Made by a program: the position numbers and the translations under genes
DNA from: Lichenifustis flavocetrariae
GTDB taxonomy: Bacteria; Pseudomonadota; Alphaproteobacteria; Rhizobiales; Beijerinckiaceae
Reading direction: 5' to 3'
Length of the DNA stretch: 60,949 nucleotides
Assembly (NCBI RefSeq): GCF_026130545.1
Contig: NZ_JAMOIM010000029.1
Span: forward strand, 1-60,949
Notes under the pieces: generated by a model
Seen by the model: only the letters and a program-made list of their open reading frames with translations
Databases searched by the model: none
Told to the model about the DNA's origin: nothing
Shown here: piece by piece, positions 1-8,154 of the stretch
Numbering within the stretch: the stretch's first letter is position 1
How the letters are laid out: every line of letters begins with the position of its first letter

Positions 1-777
1 CGCAAAATCGGACAAACGGCACGGTCCGGTAGAGAAAATCCACCTCAATGCTTATTGGCCTGCATAATCCGGGCTAGCAAGCGATCGAACATCGCCGCAG
101 TCGGCGACTTCACAGTAATTCCAGGGCTCACGCAGGTTTTTCGCCGTGAATTGTTGATCTTTCAGGACATTTGGTTGCTTTCAATTGATCCCCAAAAACC
201 AGCAGAACGGCTTGCACATGACCAATGGTTTTTGTTCGTCGCGCATACATTTTCTTCAACGCATTATTGTAATCGCCGACTGCTTGGCTATAGACAGCAT
301 GATGACAACACATATGGAATAAAGTCAGCCATAAGCCGGACAACTGACATTCTACATTCACCGCCACAACCTACTTCAAGACTACATGCTTTTCAGTCAA
401 AGCTGATCAATAAACGCAATCTCGTCCTCGCCGCGCTTGATGGACGCGAAGCAGCGTCGGCAAATAGAGTTGTGTTGCTTGAAGAGATGAAGCGAATAAG
501 CTGTGTGGCGCAGCAAGCTTCTGTAATTGATAAAAATATCGCAAGGTACAAAGGCCTGTCTTCAAATCTCGGGCGGAGGCGCGAGATCTATCGAGCCGGG
601 AAAACATCACAACGGTTGATGCGCCTTGCCTCCGCGCTGAGATTTAAAGCTTATGGAATTTCACCACGGGGCTGTAAAGACTTTCTCCTAGATTTTGTTC
701 TCAGCAATTTCAATACAGAAGACGATTTTGATCGTTTTCGCCCGATACATAGACACCTCAAAGACAAAGATGCTTGA
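1..777 (+). CDS. Glycosyltransferase family 2, C-terminal part (5' end outside window)
   Basis: The reading frame is open from the first base of the window, so this is the 3' part of a longer gene. The visible part contains an acceptor-side region typical of GT2 enzymes: PGLTQVFRREL, then a HDQWFLFVAHTF stretch and the closing YRQHDDNTYG motif, as in family members that add sugars to cell-surface polysaccharides. The N-terminal nucleotide-binding half (DDGS and DxD motifs) lies upstream of the window. The C-terminal ~150 residues after the YRQH motif are basic and show no domain I recognise. Base composition is clearly more AT-rich than the genes after 1 kb, which suggests acquisition by transfer, as is common for surface-polysaccharide loci. 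The sugar donor and acceptor cannot be told. Confidence 0.72.
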   Translation, partial: RKIGQTARSGRENPPQCLLACIIRASKRSNIAAVGDFTVIPGLTQVFRRELLIFQDIWLLSIDPQKPAERLAHDQWFLFVAHTFSSTHYCNRRLLGYRQHDDNTYGIKSAISRTTDILHSPPQPTSRLHAFQSKLINKRNLVLAALDGREAASANRVVLLEEMKRISCVAQQASVIDKNIARYKGLSSNLGRRREIYRAGKTSQRLMRLASALRFKAYGISPRGCKDFLLDFVLSNFNTEDDFDRFRPIHRHLKDKDA

Positions 778-853
778 TTTGAACCTCCCCTGTGGACTGA
801 TATGCGATTATTTCCGTCTACATATTTTAATTCTGGCATGTTTGGGAGATGCG

Positions 854-897
854 CGGAATAATATGATCAAGCGACATTTAGAATCGATCATATTCCG
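854..897. repeat. Imperfect inverted repeat after the GT2 gene
   Basis: The arms CGGAATAATATGATC and GATCATATTCCG pair with a 3-base bulge around a loop of about 17 bases; a short TTT follows on the + strand. It lies 77 bases beyond the GT2 stop codon in an AT-rich gene-less stretch (778-1013) and may act as its transcription terminator, but the T run is too short to be convincing. Confidence 0.3.
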
Positions 898-1013
898 TTT
901 CACCGCCAGTCTCTCCGAAGTAATTTGGCCCGCAGAGCTTTAAATGTTATTGCGCGCATTATTTTTGTGAATTCGACATAGGTCGACGTGGACACATCCG
1001 CGCAGGACAATAT

Positions 1014-1547
1014 TCAAGCTTGTGTAGTTACTGTCATAGATCGACTTGGGGATTTGGCAACACTTTTCGCCGGCACTCCGATAGCGTTGCACTGGTCTGG
1101 GACATCCGCCAACACCACTGCGTTGGCTCCAATATTCACATCATCTCCGATTTTGACGAATCCGAGAATTTTTGCGCCGGCTCCGATGTTTACTCGAGAT
1201 CCGATGACCGGAGCATCGAGAGGCGCGTCGAGACGGCGATTCCCAAGCGTCACCCCCTGCCGGATGATCACGTCATCCCCGATCACCACATCATTGTGGA
1301 TGATGATGCAGCCGAAGTGCTCGATGGTGAAACGTCGGCCGATCTTGACGTTGATGCCGATCGAGATCCCAAAAGCGAGCTCGGCCCATTTGGCGGCGAG
1401 CTTGTGGATCGCGCCCCAGGGCTTGCGAATCAGCGGGCTTTTGAAGCGAGTCCGGGCGTAGCCCAGGCGATAGATGAGCAGAGCCCAGAACCCCCAGGCA
1501 AAAGGATCGCACCGATGCTGCTTGAAATCCTCTACGATGATATTCAC
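1014..1547 (-). CDS. Serine O-acetyltransferase-like hexapeptide-repeat acyltransferase
   Basis: A 177-residue left-handed beta-helix acyltransferase. The pattern GINVKIGRRFTIEHFGCIII followed by VVIGDDVIIRQGVTLGN and VNIGAGAKILG, VNIGANAVVL, ending in a GVPAK loop, is that of CysE-type serine acetyltransferases, which use acetyl-CoA. It is about 90 residues shorter than housekeeping CysE because the N-terminal helical domain is reduced. Short versions of this kind are common in exopolysaccharide clusters, where they may acetylate a sugar or amino acid instead of feeding cysteine synthesis. It is the last gene of the minus-strand glycosyltransferase run, 16 bases after the GT25 stop. The start is GTG with no strong ribosome-binding site, so the exact N-terminus is uncertain. 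Confidence 0.72.
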   Translation of the reverse strand: MNIIVEDFKQHRCDPFAWGFWALLIYRLGYARTRFKSPLIRKPWGAIHKLAAKWAELAFGISIGINVKIGRRFTIEHFGCIIIHNDVVIGDDVIIRQGVTLGNRRLDAPLDAPVIGSRVNIGAGAKILGFVKIGDDVNIGANAVVLADVPDQCNAIGVPAKSVAKSPSRSMTVTTQA

Positions 1548-1563
1548 CAGACACGCATCTCCG

Positions 1564-2337
1564 TCAGTTCGTCAAAGGCGGCTGAAACCCGTAGCCGGCC
1601 ACCCGCTGTCGGCCTCGACGAAGCTTTTCGGCGAGGCGCATGGTGAAGCGAGGTAGGTTCAGTTTGCGTGGCAGTGAATGGGGTTCATACCGAACGGTGC
1701 CGATCGTCGTTGGACCATGACGCTCGAAAGCCGGAAACGGAAATACCGCTATGTTGGGAATGCCATGCGCCCAAGTCCGGTCGAGCTCGTCGTCGATCGG
1801 CCGGCGTACCTGTCGGCAGAACTCCGCGAAATGCGCCACACCGCTCCGTGTGACCATGTAGGCTTGCATGCCATGCGCGAATCCGCGGCAGTCGATCAGG
1901 GTGCGGCGACAGAAGTGTTCGCTGACAAGCCGATAGGGTGTGATGTTCTTGTTGAAGAGCTTCAAATAGCGGAGACCCATCTGTCCGAGGTCGATCCGGG
2001 TGAGTTCAATGACGAAATCCCAGTCAAGCACGACATCGTCTTCGAGAATCAGCGCCTGATCGGCGCCCTCAGCGAGAAATCGTTTCCAGACCGAATGATG
2101 ACTGGAATAGACGCCGAGTTCGGCTGGATACAACTCGCGCCCTTTCGCGATCAGCGCATCGCGAGGATCGTAATGGAGATCGTCCGAGAGTTCGGTGTGT
2201 GCCCGATGATAGACCCAGGATAGGCTCGTCTGGGAGGCGGCCGCGTGCGCCTCGAACATCGTCCGGCGTTCGATCGACCGTTCGAGGTTGATGACGTAGA
2301 TGCTCGTCCGGAGCAGCTTTGAGGACTCCTGTCCCAC
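1564..2337 (-). CDS. Glycosyltransferase family 25 (LPS-type)
   Basis: The protein begins near the family signature IYVINLERSIERR and contains the acidic metal-binding motif ALILEDDVVLDWDF, both diagnostic of GT25 enzymes, which add galactose or related sugars to lipopolysaccharide or other surface glycans in the cytoplasm. About 250 residues, usual for the family. The frame stays open far upstream, but that part is out of family and overlaps the preceding GT2 gene; the signature places the true start near GTG 2337 or at CTG 2316, the latter preceded by a GGACAGGAG site. It lies 8 bases after the preceding GT2 stop and is probably translated from the same transcript. Acceptor unknown. Confidence 0.75.
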   Translation of the reverse strand: MGQESSKLLRTSIYVINLERSIERRTMFEAHAAASQTSLSWVYHRAHTELSDDLHYDPRDALIAKGRELYPAELGVYSSHHSVWKRFLAEGADQALILEDDVVLDWDFVIELTRIDLGQMGLRYLKLFNKNITPYRLVSEHFCRRTLIDCRGFAHGMQAYMVTRSGVAHFAEFCRQVRRPIDDELDRTWAHGIPNIAVFPFPAFERHGPTTIGTVRYEPHSLPRKLNLPRFTMRLAEKLRRGRQRVAGYGFQPPLTN

Positions 2338-2345
2338 CTGCGGGC

Positions 2346-3326
2346 TCAATGGGTTTGAAAGAATGAGGGCCGCTTGGGCCGCAGGAAGAGCCAGACGTGG
2401 CGGCGGATCTCCGGCCTTTCGATGAACAGGCGAAGAACGGTCGGCCAGTCGCGGGTCAGCCGGGCGTGGCGGAAATGCGAGATCGATGCGATGGCGGCGA
2501 GATAGCCGGTTCGACGCGACAGGGCTTGACGATCGTGGTCGCTGAGCCGCATCCGGTGCCGTTCGGCAAATCGTTCCAGTGCCCTCGCGAGATCGGCGTC
2601 GCGCGGCGCCGTGTTGGTGCTGCGAGAGAGCTTGCGGCTCCCCTCTCCTACGGGTGTTGTGTAGATATAGGTTGCGCGGCTCGAACAAGCCACGCTCCCT
2701 CCTGCTGCCAAAATATCCAGCAGCAGGAGCAGATCCTCTCCAGTCCTGAGGCTCTCGTCGTAGCGAATCTTTCGCTGGTCGAGAAACGCGCGACGCACCA
2801 CGGGCTTCAGATACCCGAGATTGTAGCGTCCCTGATATTCCGCCGCGACCGCGGTGGGGAGATCCAGCCGTGCCGGAAGGCTCTGGAAGAGAGGAACCGT
2901 CTCACGCCCGTGATGATCGTCGAAGCCGATCAGATTGTCGCAGACGGCATCAGCGCCGCTTGGTGCCGCCGTGGTCAGCAGCATGTGGAGGCGGTCTGGC
3001 CGCCACGCATCATCCGCATCAAGCACCGCGACCCAAGTCCCGGTGGCACGCGCAAGGCCGTGATTGCGCGCCCGCGCTGGTCCGCCGTTGCGGTCCAGGC
3101 GTTCGGTCAAGATACGGTTCCCCAGTTGCGGCGCATAGGCGGCGGCGAGCTCGATGGTGCCATCCGTGGAGCCGTCATCCACGCAGATCAATTCCCAGTC
3201 GCCATGAGTCTGCGCGACAACGCTGTCGATGGCGCGCGTCACCGTCCGCGCGGCATTGAACATCGGCATGATGATCGAAACGCACTGGCCAGTAAGCACG
3301 ACGTCTAATGCAACGCGAGAAGGCAT
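2346..3326 (-). CDS. Glycosyltransferase family 2 (GT-A fold)
   Basis: A 326-residue GT-A glycosyltransferase. VSIIMPMFN near residue 16 opens the nucleotide-binding fold, VDDGSTDGT follows near residue 49, the metal-binding VAVLDADDAW motif comes near residue 105, and GEDLLLLLDIL supplies the acidic catalytic-base region. No membrane segment is evident, so it should act at the inner face of the membrane on a lipid-linked glycan. The chosen ATG overlaps the last 22 bases of the preceding GT2 gene, and an upstream extension of the frame shows no family similarity. It belongs to the minus-strand run of four glycosyltransferases. The donor sugar is not predictable from these motifs. Confidence 0.8.
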   Translation of the reverse strand: MPSRVALDVVLTGQCVSIIMPMFNAARTVTRAIDSVVAQTHGDWELICVDDGSTDGTIELAAAYAPQLGNRILTERLDRNGGPARARNHGLARATGTWVAVLDADDAWRPDRLHMLLTTAAPSGADAVCDNLIGFDDHHGRETVPLFQSLPARLDLPTAVAAEYQGRYNLGYLKPVVRRAFLDQRKIRYDESLRTGEDLLLLLDILAAGGSVACSSRATYIYTTPVGEGSRKLSRSTNTAPRDADLARALERFAERHRMRLSDHDRQALSRRTGYLAAIASISHFRHARLTRDWPTVLRLFIERPEIRRHVWLFLRPKRPSFFQTH

Positions 3327-4225
3327 AATTGCAATGCTCCGAGAAAACGCAACGGAGACCCATTGAAAATCACATAGGCGGTTTTCTTGAGATATTGCTT
3401 CAAGCCAAGTTTTGGATGATAGGCCCGGAACAGACATCCGATCGCCTTGCCGCGCTGCCCCGTATTCACGTAGCGGGTCACCATATCGGTCAACATGAAA
3501 CCGCGACGCGCTTCGATCGACCAATCGTGGGAAACGGCGCGGAACCACTCCTCCGAGGCCTGCACGCGCCCTAGGTCGTAGGAGACCCGGTCCGGGCGCG
3601 GATTGTCGTCGAAGAACGAGAGGGGCTGGGCGAGTTGCAGGATCGGGAAGCCGCGGCCCTGCGCTTCAAGGAACAGCATCGTGTCGTTGTGCACGCGGCT
3701 TTCCGCGCTGCTTTCCAGAAGGTTCACCACGGTGTCACGCGCCGCGAAGACCGTACTGGTCTGCAGCATGCCACGGCTGACATAGAGGAAATCCTCCACC
3801 CGCTCGCCAGCCCGCATCGGCCTCCAGGGTGCGTCCTTCCGGAGGGTTCCCCGCGCCGCGACGACACGGCACGCCACGACGGCATCCGGATTCTCGATCG
3901 CGGCTTCCAATTGTGCCGCAAGCTTCGCCGGGTTCCACCAGTCGTCACTGTCGAGGAGCGCCACATAGGCGCCGGTCGCGTGCCGCGCACCGATGAGGCG
4001 TGACCGCTGGGCACCGAGACTTTGCGGGTTGCGAACGACATGAATCGGGAAGCGACAGTCGAGACTGGTCGCACGAATGGGCTCATCCGAGCCGTCGTCG
4101 ACGACCACGATCTCGATATCGCCCATGGTCTGGTTATCGACCGATTGCAGGGCGCGTTTGAGAAGATCGAGGCGGTCTCGGACCGGGATCACAACCGAGA
4201 CGCAGGGGCGTGCAATCTTGGTCAT
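3305..4225 (-). CDS. Glycosyltransferase family 2 (GT-A fold)
   Basis: A 306-residue GT2 enzyme: CVSVVIPVRDRLDLLKRAL near residue 8, VVVDDGSDEP near residue 40, YVALLDSDDWWNP near residue 86 and an HNDTMLFLEA acidic motif near residue 180. It starts with ATG at 4225, overlapping the stop of the GumK-like gene by the four bases ATGA, which indicates translational coupling. It differs from the next GT2 gene enough to be a separate activity and not a recent duplicate. Likely a cytoplasmic sugar transferase of the same polysaccharide pathway; substrate unknown. Confidence 0.8.
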   Translation of the reverse strand: MTKIARPCVSVVIPVRDRLDLLKRALQSVDNQTMGDIEIVVVDDGSDEPIRATSLDCRFPIHVVRNPQSLGAQRSRLIGARHATGAYVALLDSDDWWNPAKLAAQLEAAIENPDAVVACRVVAARGTLRKDAPWRPMRAGERVEDFLYVSRGMLQTSTVFAARDTVVNLLESSAESRVHNDTMLFLEAQGRGFPILQLAQPLSFFDDNPRPDRVSYDLGRVQASEEWFRAVSHDWSIEARRGFMLTDMVTRYVNTGQRGKAIGCLFRAYHPKLGLKQYLKKTAYVIFNGSPLRFLGALQLCLLALH

Positions 4226-5403
4226 GCCAGAATCACCCTGTCCTGCGCGCCGCGCTGCGAAGACCCGACGGGTCGGGCCTCCTGCTTCGGCGCGATGACC
4301 GTATCCGCGAAAGAACCAGGATCGAGCCAGCGGTCCGTCACATCGCTCCAATCGAGTTGTGGCAGCGATTGACCCCGTGGTGCCCGCAGCGCCGCCTCGA
4401 TGGCCATTCGCAAAGAGGATTCGTCGCCGCGTCGGTAGCCGAATCGCCCGCGGTCGCCACCCGCCACGATCTCAGGGCACACGGCCGGCACGCCGAGAAA
4501 GGCATATTGCATCAGCTTCATCGACGTGTGGGTCAGATAAGGCGCGACGCCCTCCCCATAGGGCGCGATGGCGAAATGGGCGTGCTTGATGAAAGGCAAG
4601 GTGTCATTGAAGGGCATTTCGGGGTGATAGATCACATTCCCGACGCTTGGCCCCGCATGGCCGCTGCCGATCACGTGGAATGTCACATGCGGGAACATCG
4701 GCCCCGCCGAGGCAAAGACCTCGGGATCGAACAGCATGGACCCCACCGACACCGCATTGCAGGTGCCGGGGCGATAGGGCGACGGACCGATCGCGGCGAA
4801 CCGTTCCTTTTCGATCCCGTGCGGGACAAAATGGCAAGGGATCGAGGACGGGACGTCGCTACGCAGATATGGGGACGGCAGGCGCGCGCTATCGACGAGA
4901 GGCGCATGGCGCTGGAAGGCGGACTTGATGGTCTCGGCCTGATTGATCGCGCCCAGGGAGTCAGACGCCAAATAGACGATCTGTGCCGCCGGGTTGAGCC
5001 GCCGCAGAAGCGGCAGGTAGATCACCGCGATCCCGCTTTCGATGAAGACGACATCGGCTCGGGACACGGCCTCCTGGGCCGGACCGGGCAAGCCCCGCGC
5101 GAAGAGGGCGAAGAGCGCGCGCTCGGCCAACGCCAGCCGGCGCGGCAACCCAAAGGCGTGGACGGGCGTGCGCCACAAATAGGCGGTCACGCCGTTTACG
5201 GTCTCGACGCGATTGGCCCGGTTCCAGAGATCGTGCCGCGGATCTTCCTTGAACCGTGTCAGGAAACTGAACCGGAGCGACAGGAAGAAGATCGAACCCC
5301 GTCGGGCCAGTTCGTCGGCGATGAAATGCAGGTTGGCTTTCCGCTTCGACCGATAGTCGTGATAGCCGGAGATGATGACGAACCGCGATCCCTTGGCGTG
5401 CAT
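4222..5403 (-). CDS. GumK-like glucuronosyltransferase (GT70 type)
   Basis: The N-terminus carries SGYHDYRSKRKANLHFIADE followed shortly by FLSLRFSFLTRFKEDPRH, the pattern of the GumK family, whose xanthan member moves glucuronic acid from UDP-glucuronate onto a lipid-linked mannose. About 393 residues, matching the family. The middle has a Rossmann-like GSMLFDPE and VIGSG stretch, and the C-terminal half contains the GEGVAPYLTHTSMKLMQY segment that would hold the UDP part. ATG 5403 is the first gene of the minus-strand glycosyltransferase run. If the assignment is right, the polymer made here contains an acidic sugar; the acceptor is inferred only from the family. Confidence 0.72.
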   Translation of the reverse strand: MHAKGSRFVIISGYHDYRSKRKANLHFIADELARRGSIFFLSLRFSFLTRFKEDPRHDLWNRANRVETVNGVTAYLWRTPVHAFGLPRRLALAERALFALFARGLPGPAQEAVSRADVVFIESGIAVIYLPLLRRLNPAAQIVYLASDSLGAINQAETIKSAFQRHAPLVDSARLPSPYLRSDVPSSIPCHFVPHGIEKERFAAIGPSPYRPGTCNAVSVGSMLFDPEVFASAGPMFPHVTFHVIGSGHAGPSVGNVIYHPEMPFNDTLPFIKHAHFAIAPYGEGVAPYLTHTSMKLMQYAFLGVPAVCPEIVAGGDRGRFGYRRGDESSLRMAIEAALRAPRGQSLPQLDWSDVTDRWLDPGSFADTVIAPKQEARPVGSSQRGAQDRVILA

Positions 5404-5749
5404 CCCTTCTCCTGTCGGACGGCCCCGCCTACGCGGCACGCTCAAGTTATCGTCTCGCTATTAATGCCACTTGAGGGTGTATAAAAGATGAAGGAGGGAG
5501 GGTCAACCGGGGTTGTTCTGCCACGGTGAAAGGCTCGCTCTCTGCGGAAGCGGAACCTTCTCTATGTCTTCAATCTAGTCAGGGGTGATCGCACCGACTG
5601 GTGGATCACGCCTGTCTCAGGATCTGGCCGCCCGTGCCAAGCACGAGATCCTCGCGCGCCGGACCTTCAACGATCGACCTCGCGTCCCCTTCCGCTGGCG
5701 TGGCCCATGGCTTAAGGCCCCGGGAACGCTCCCAGGGTCCCCACACCAC
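5404..5749. other. Gene-less divergent region between the glycosyltransferase run and the ABC-F gene
   Basis: These 346 bases separate two divergent transcription units and should hold both promoters. A polypurine stretch lies near 5489-5500 and a small GGGA/TCCC hairpin near 5722-5733. The ABC-F reading frame is open back to a GTG at 5585, but the 55 encoded residues are unlike the family and were not included. No gene, riboswitch or repeat is recognised. Confidence 0.5.
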
Positions 5750-7372
5750 ATGATTCGTCTTGAAAAGATCGGCAAGCAGAACGGCAACCAGATCATCTTC
5801 ATCGAAGCCTCGGCTGCTCTGCAGAAGGGCGAGAAGGTCGGTCTCGTCGGACCCAACGGATCAGGCAAGACGACCCTGTTCCGGATGATCACAGGCCAGG
5901 AGCCGCCGGACGAGGGCCAGGTGGCCAGCGACCGCGGCATCACGATCGGATATTTCAGCCAGGATGTCGGCGAGATGGCGGACCGCAGCGCGGTCTCCGA
6001 GGTGATGGACGGGACGGGTCCGGTGAGCGCGGTGGCGGCTGAACTGAAGGCGCTCGAAGCCGATCTCGCCGATCCAGAGAAGGCCGATGAGATGGAGACG
6101 ATCATCGAGCGCTATGGCGAGGTGCAGGCGCGCTTCGAGGAACTCGACGGCTATTCGCTGGAGGGCCGGGCACGCGAAGTGCTGGCCGGATTGAGCTTTA
6201 GCCAGGAGATGATGGATGGTGACGTGGGCGCGCTGTCAGGCGGCTGGAAGATGCGCGTGGCGCTGGCCCGCATCCTGCTGATGCGGCCGGACGTCATGCT
6301 GCTCGACGAGCCGAGCAACCATCTCGATCTCGAAAGCCTGATTTGGCTCGAAAGCTTCCTCAAGGCCTATGACGGCGCCCTCATGATGACCTCGCACGAC
6401 CGCGAATTCATGAACCGTATCGTCACTAAGGTGGTGGAAATCGACGGTGGCACGCTGACGAGCTATTCGGGCAATTATGAATTCTACGAGGGGCAGCGCG
6501 CGCTGAGCGAAAAGCACCAGCAGGCGCAGTTCGAACGCCAGCAGGCGATGCTGGCCAAGGAGATCAAGTTCATCGAGCGCTTCAAGGCGCGCGCCTCGCA
6601 TGCCGCGCAGGTGCAGAGCCGGGTGAAGAAGCTCGACAAGATCGAGCGGGTCGAGCCGCCCAAGCGTCGTCAGACGGTCGCGTTCGATTTTCTGCCCGCG
6701 CCCCGCTCCGGCGACGACGTGGTCAGTTTGAAGAACGTCCACAAGGGCTATGGCAGCCGCAGCATCTATGCCGGGCTCGACCTCGTCGTGAGCCGCAAGG
6801 AGCGCTGGTGCGTGATGGGCGTCAACGGCGCCGGCAAGTCGACGCTGCTGAAGCTGGTGGCCGGGTCGACGACTCCCGACAGCGGCACGGTGGCGGTGGG
6901 CGGCAGCGTGAAGATGGGCTATTTCGCCCAGCACGCGATGGATCTGCTCGACGGCGAGCACACGGTGTTCCAGTCGCTCGAAGCTTCATTCCCGCAGGCG
7001 AGCCAGGGTTCGCTGCGCTCGCTCGCCGGCTGCTTCGGCTTTTCCGGCGACGATGTGGAGAAAAGATGCCGGGTCTTGTCGGGCGGCGAAAAGGCCCGGC
7101 TCGTCATGGCCACGATGCTCTTCGACCCGCCGAATTTTCTCGTGCTGGACGAGCCCACCAACCATCTGGACATGACCACCAAGGAGATGCTGATCACGGC
7201 GCTGTCGCAATACGAGGGCACCATGCTGTTCGTCTCGCACGACCGACATTTCTTGGCGGCCTTGTCGAACCGGGTGCTGGAGCTCACACCGGACGGCATC
7301 CACAAATACGGCGGCGGTTACACGGAATACGTGGCACGGACGGGCCAGGAGGCACCAGGTCTGCGAAGCTGA
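5750..7372 (+). CDS. ABC-F family ATPase (YbiT/Uup-like)
   Basis: About 540 residues with two ATP-binding domains and no membrane segments, so a soluble ABC-F protein acting at the ribosome. Domain 1 has GPNGSGKTT near residue 34, LSGGWKMRVALA near 161 and LLDEPSNHLD soon after. A charged linker follows (about residues 245-310), the part that reaches the peptidyl-tRNA site in characterised members. Domain 2 has GVNGAGKST near 356, LSGGEKARLVMA near 442 and LDEPTNHLD. The start is set at ATG 5750 because family similarity begins with MIRLEKIGKQNG; its ribosome-binding site is weak. Length and domain layout fit the YbiT-type housekeeping branch better than antibiotic-resistance branches, but this cannot be settled by eye. 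Confidence 0.88.
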   Translation: MIRLEKIGKQNGNQIIFIEASAALQKGEKVGLVGPNGSGKTTLFRMITGQEPPDEGQVASDRGITIGYFSQDVGEMADRSAVSEVMDGTGPVSAVAAELKALEADLADPEKADEMETIIERYGEVQARFEELDGYSLEGRAREVLAGLSFSQEMMDGDVGALSGGWKMRVALARILLMRPDVMLLDEPSNHLDLESLIWLESFLKAYDGALMMTSHDREFMNRIVTKVVEIDGGTLTSYSGNYEFYEGQRALSEKHQQAQFERQQAMLAKEIKFIERFKARASHAAQVQSRVKKLDKIERVEPPKRRQTVAFDFLPAPRSGDDVVSLKNVHKGYGSRSIYAGLDLVVSRKERWCVMGVNGAGKSTLLKLVAGSTTPDSGTVAVGGSVKMGYFAQHAMDLLDGEHTVFQSLEASFPQASQGSLRSLAGCFGFSGDDVEKRCRVLSGGEKARLVMATMLFDPPNFLVLDEPTNHLDMTTKEMLITALSQYEGTMLFVSHDRHFLAALSNRVLELTPDGIHKYGGGYTEYVARTGQEAPGLRS

Positions 7373-7450
7373 TCGGAGGATGAAGGTCAAGGACCTGACG
7401 TCCGGCCGAACGACGCGAGCCGAAGATATTCACGTCTACCGATGAACAAT

Positions 7451-7482
7451 AATTCGAATTTCATATGTCGCTAATTCGAATT
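7451..7482. repeat. Two copies of the palindrome AATTCGAATT in an AT-rich gap
   Basis: The 10-base perfect palindrome AATTCGAATT occurs at 7451-7460 and 7473-7482, 22 bases apart start to start (about two helical turns). Both lie in a 274-base gene-less stretch (7373-7646) that is very AT-rich compared with its surroundings. Spacing on one face of the helix is what a dimeric DNA-binding protein would use, but no regulator for it is known here. A terminator role is also possible. Confidence 0.4.
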
Positions 7483-7646
7483 TTTTAATAAGAACCTTTG
7501 GAATTTTCCGGTACGCTTGGATGAGTATCAATCAACAACGAAATCTCATACTTCGAACATTCTTGTGTCGAAATTTGCGAATTAATCTCTGGCTAGATGT
7601 GAATCCGAAGGTAAATGGCAACAGGCAAAATCAAAGAAGTGCCTCA

Positions 7647-8051
7647 TTACTGCGGGCAGGATAGGTCGCCTCCTGGGCATTTCAGCTCTTTGACGAGGTC
7701 AGTCATTCTTTGGTTTGCAAGATCGAGTTTGCACTCGCCGACCAGAAAAGGAACGATGGTTCCGTTACGATCAAGATGTTCGGCGTCATAGCCCGAGCGC
7801 AGCTCGCATTCACGATCACGGAAAGTGATCCAGGCCCACTCAGCTGACACAAGGTTCCGCTTGCCGTTATCGTCAAGCTTGTTCTTGAGCTGTTCATACA
7901 CACGATTGAGGATGCTATCGGCTTCATTGACCGCACGGCTCATGCAGACGTTCATGTCCTGTTGCGGCATGGGTTCGGAGCACGGCCCTGCCGCCGCGAA
8001 GGCTAGCCTGGGTAGGCTCAGCGCCAGAATGAACATGGCCACATGTCGCAT
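7647..8051 (-). CDS. LprI-like lysozyme-inhibitor-family exported protein (DUF1311)
   Basis: ATG 8051 follows a clear GGAGG ribosome-binding site and encodes 134 residues. A signal peptide (MRHVAMFILALSLPRLAFAA) precedes a mature part with the family pattern: CSEP near the mature N-terminus, NVCMSRAVNEADSILNRVY, a later SAEWAWITFRDRECELRS and a final cysteine pair. In this family the four conserved cysteines form disulfides in the periplasm, and some members inhibit lysozyme. The coding sequence is less GC-rich than average for the window. It lies 109 bases beyond the end of the beta-lactamase gene on the same strand of a neighbourhood concerned with the cell wall. Lysozyme inhibition itself is inferred only from the family name. 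Confidence 0.75.
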   Translation of the reverse strand: MRHVAMFILALSLPRLAFAAAGPCSEPMPQQDMNVCMSRAVNEADSILNRVYEQLKNKLDDNGKRNLVSAEWAWITFRDRECELRSGYDAEHLDRNGTIVPFLVGECKLDLANQRMTDLVKELKCPGGDLSCPQ

Positions 8052-8154
8052 GATAACCTCCATCGTCCTGTCGGGCGTTTCGCACTTTCCGCGATCCCAC
8101 AATCGACGGGTCACCCTTGGTGAAGACGTCCAAATCTCCATCGCGGGTTCAAGA

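Noticed and set aside
2338-2688. N-terminal extension of the GT25 gene
   Set aside because: The extra 117 residues overlap the preceding GT2 gene and are Arg/Pro/Ser-rich with no similarity to GT25; the family signature begins after 2337.
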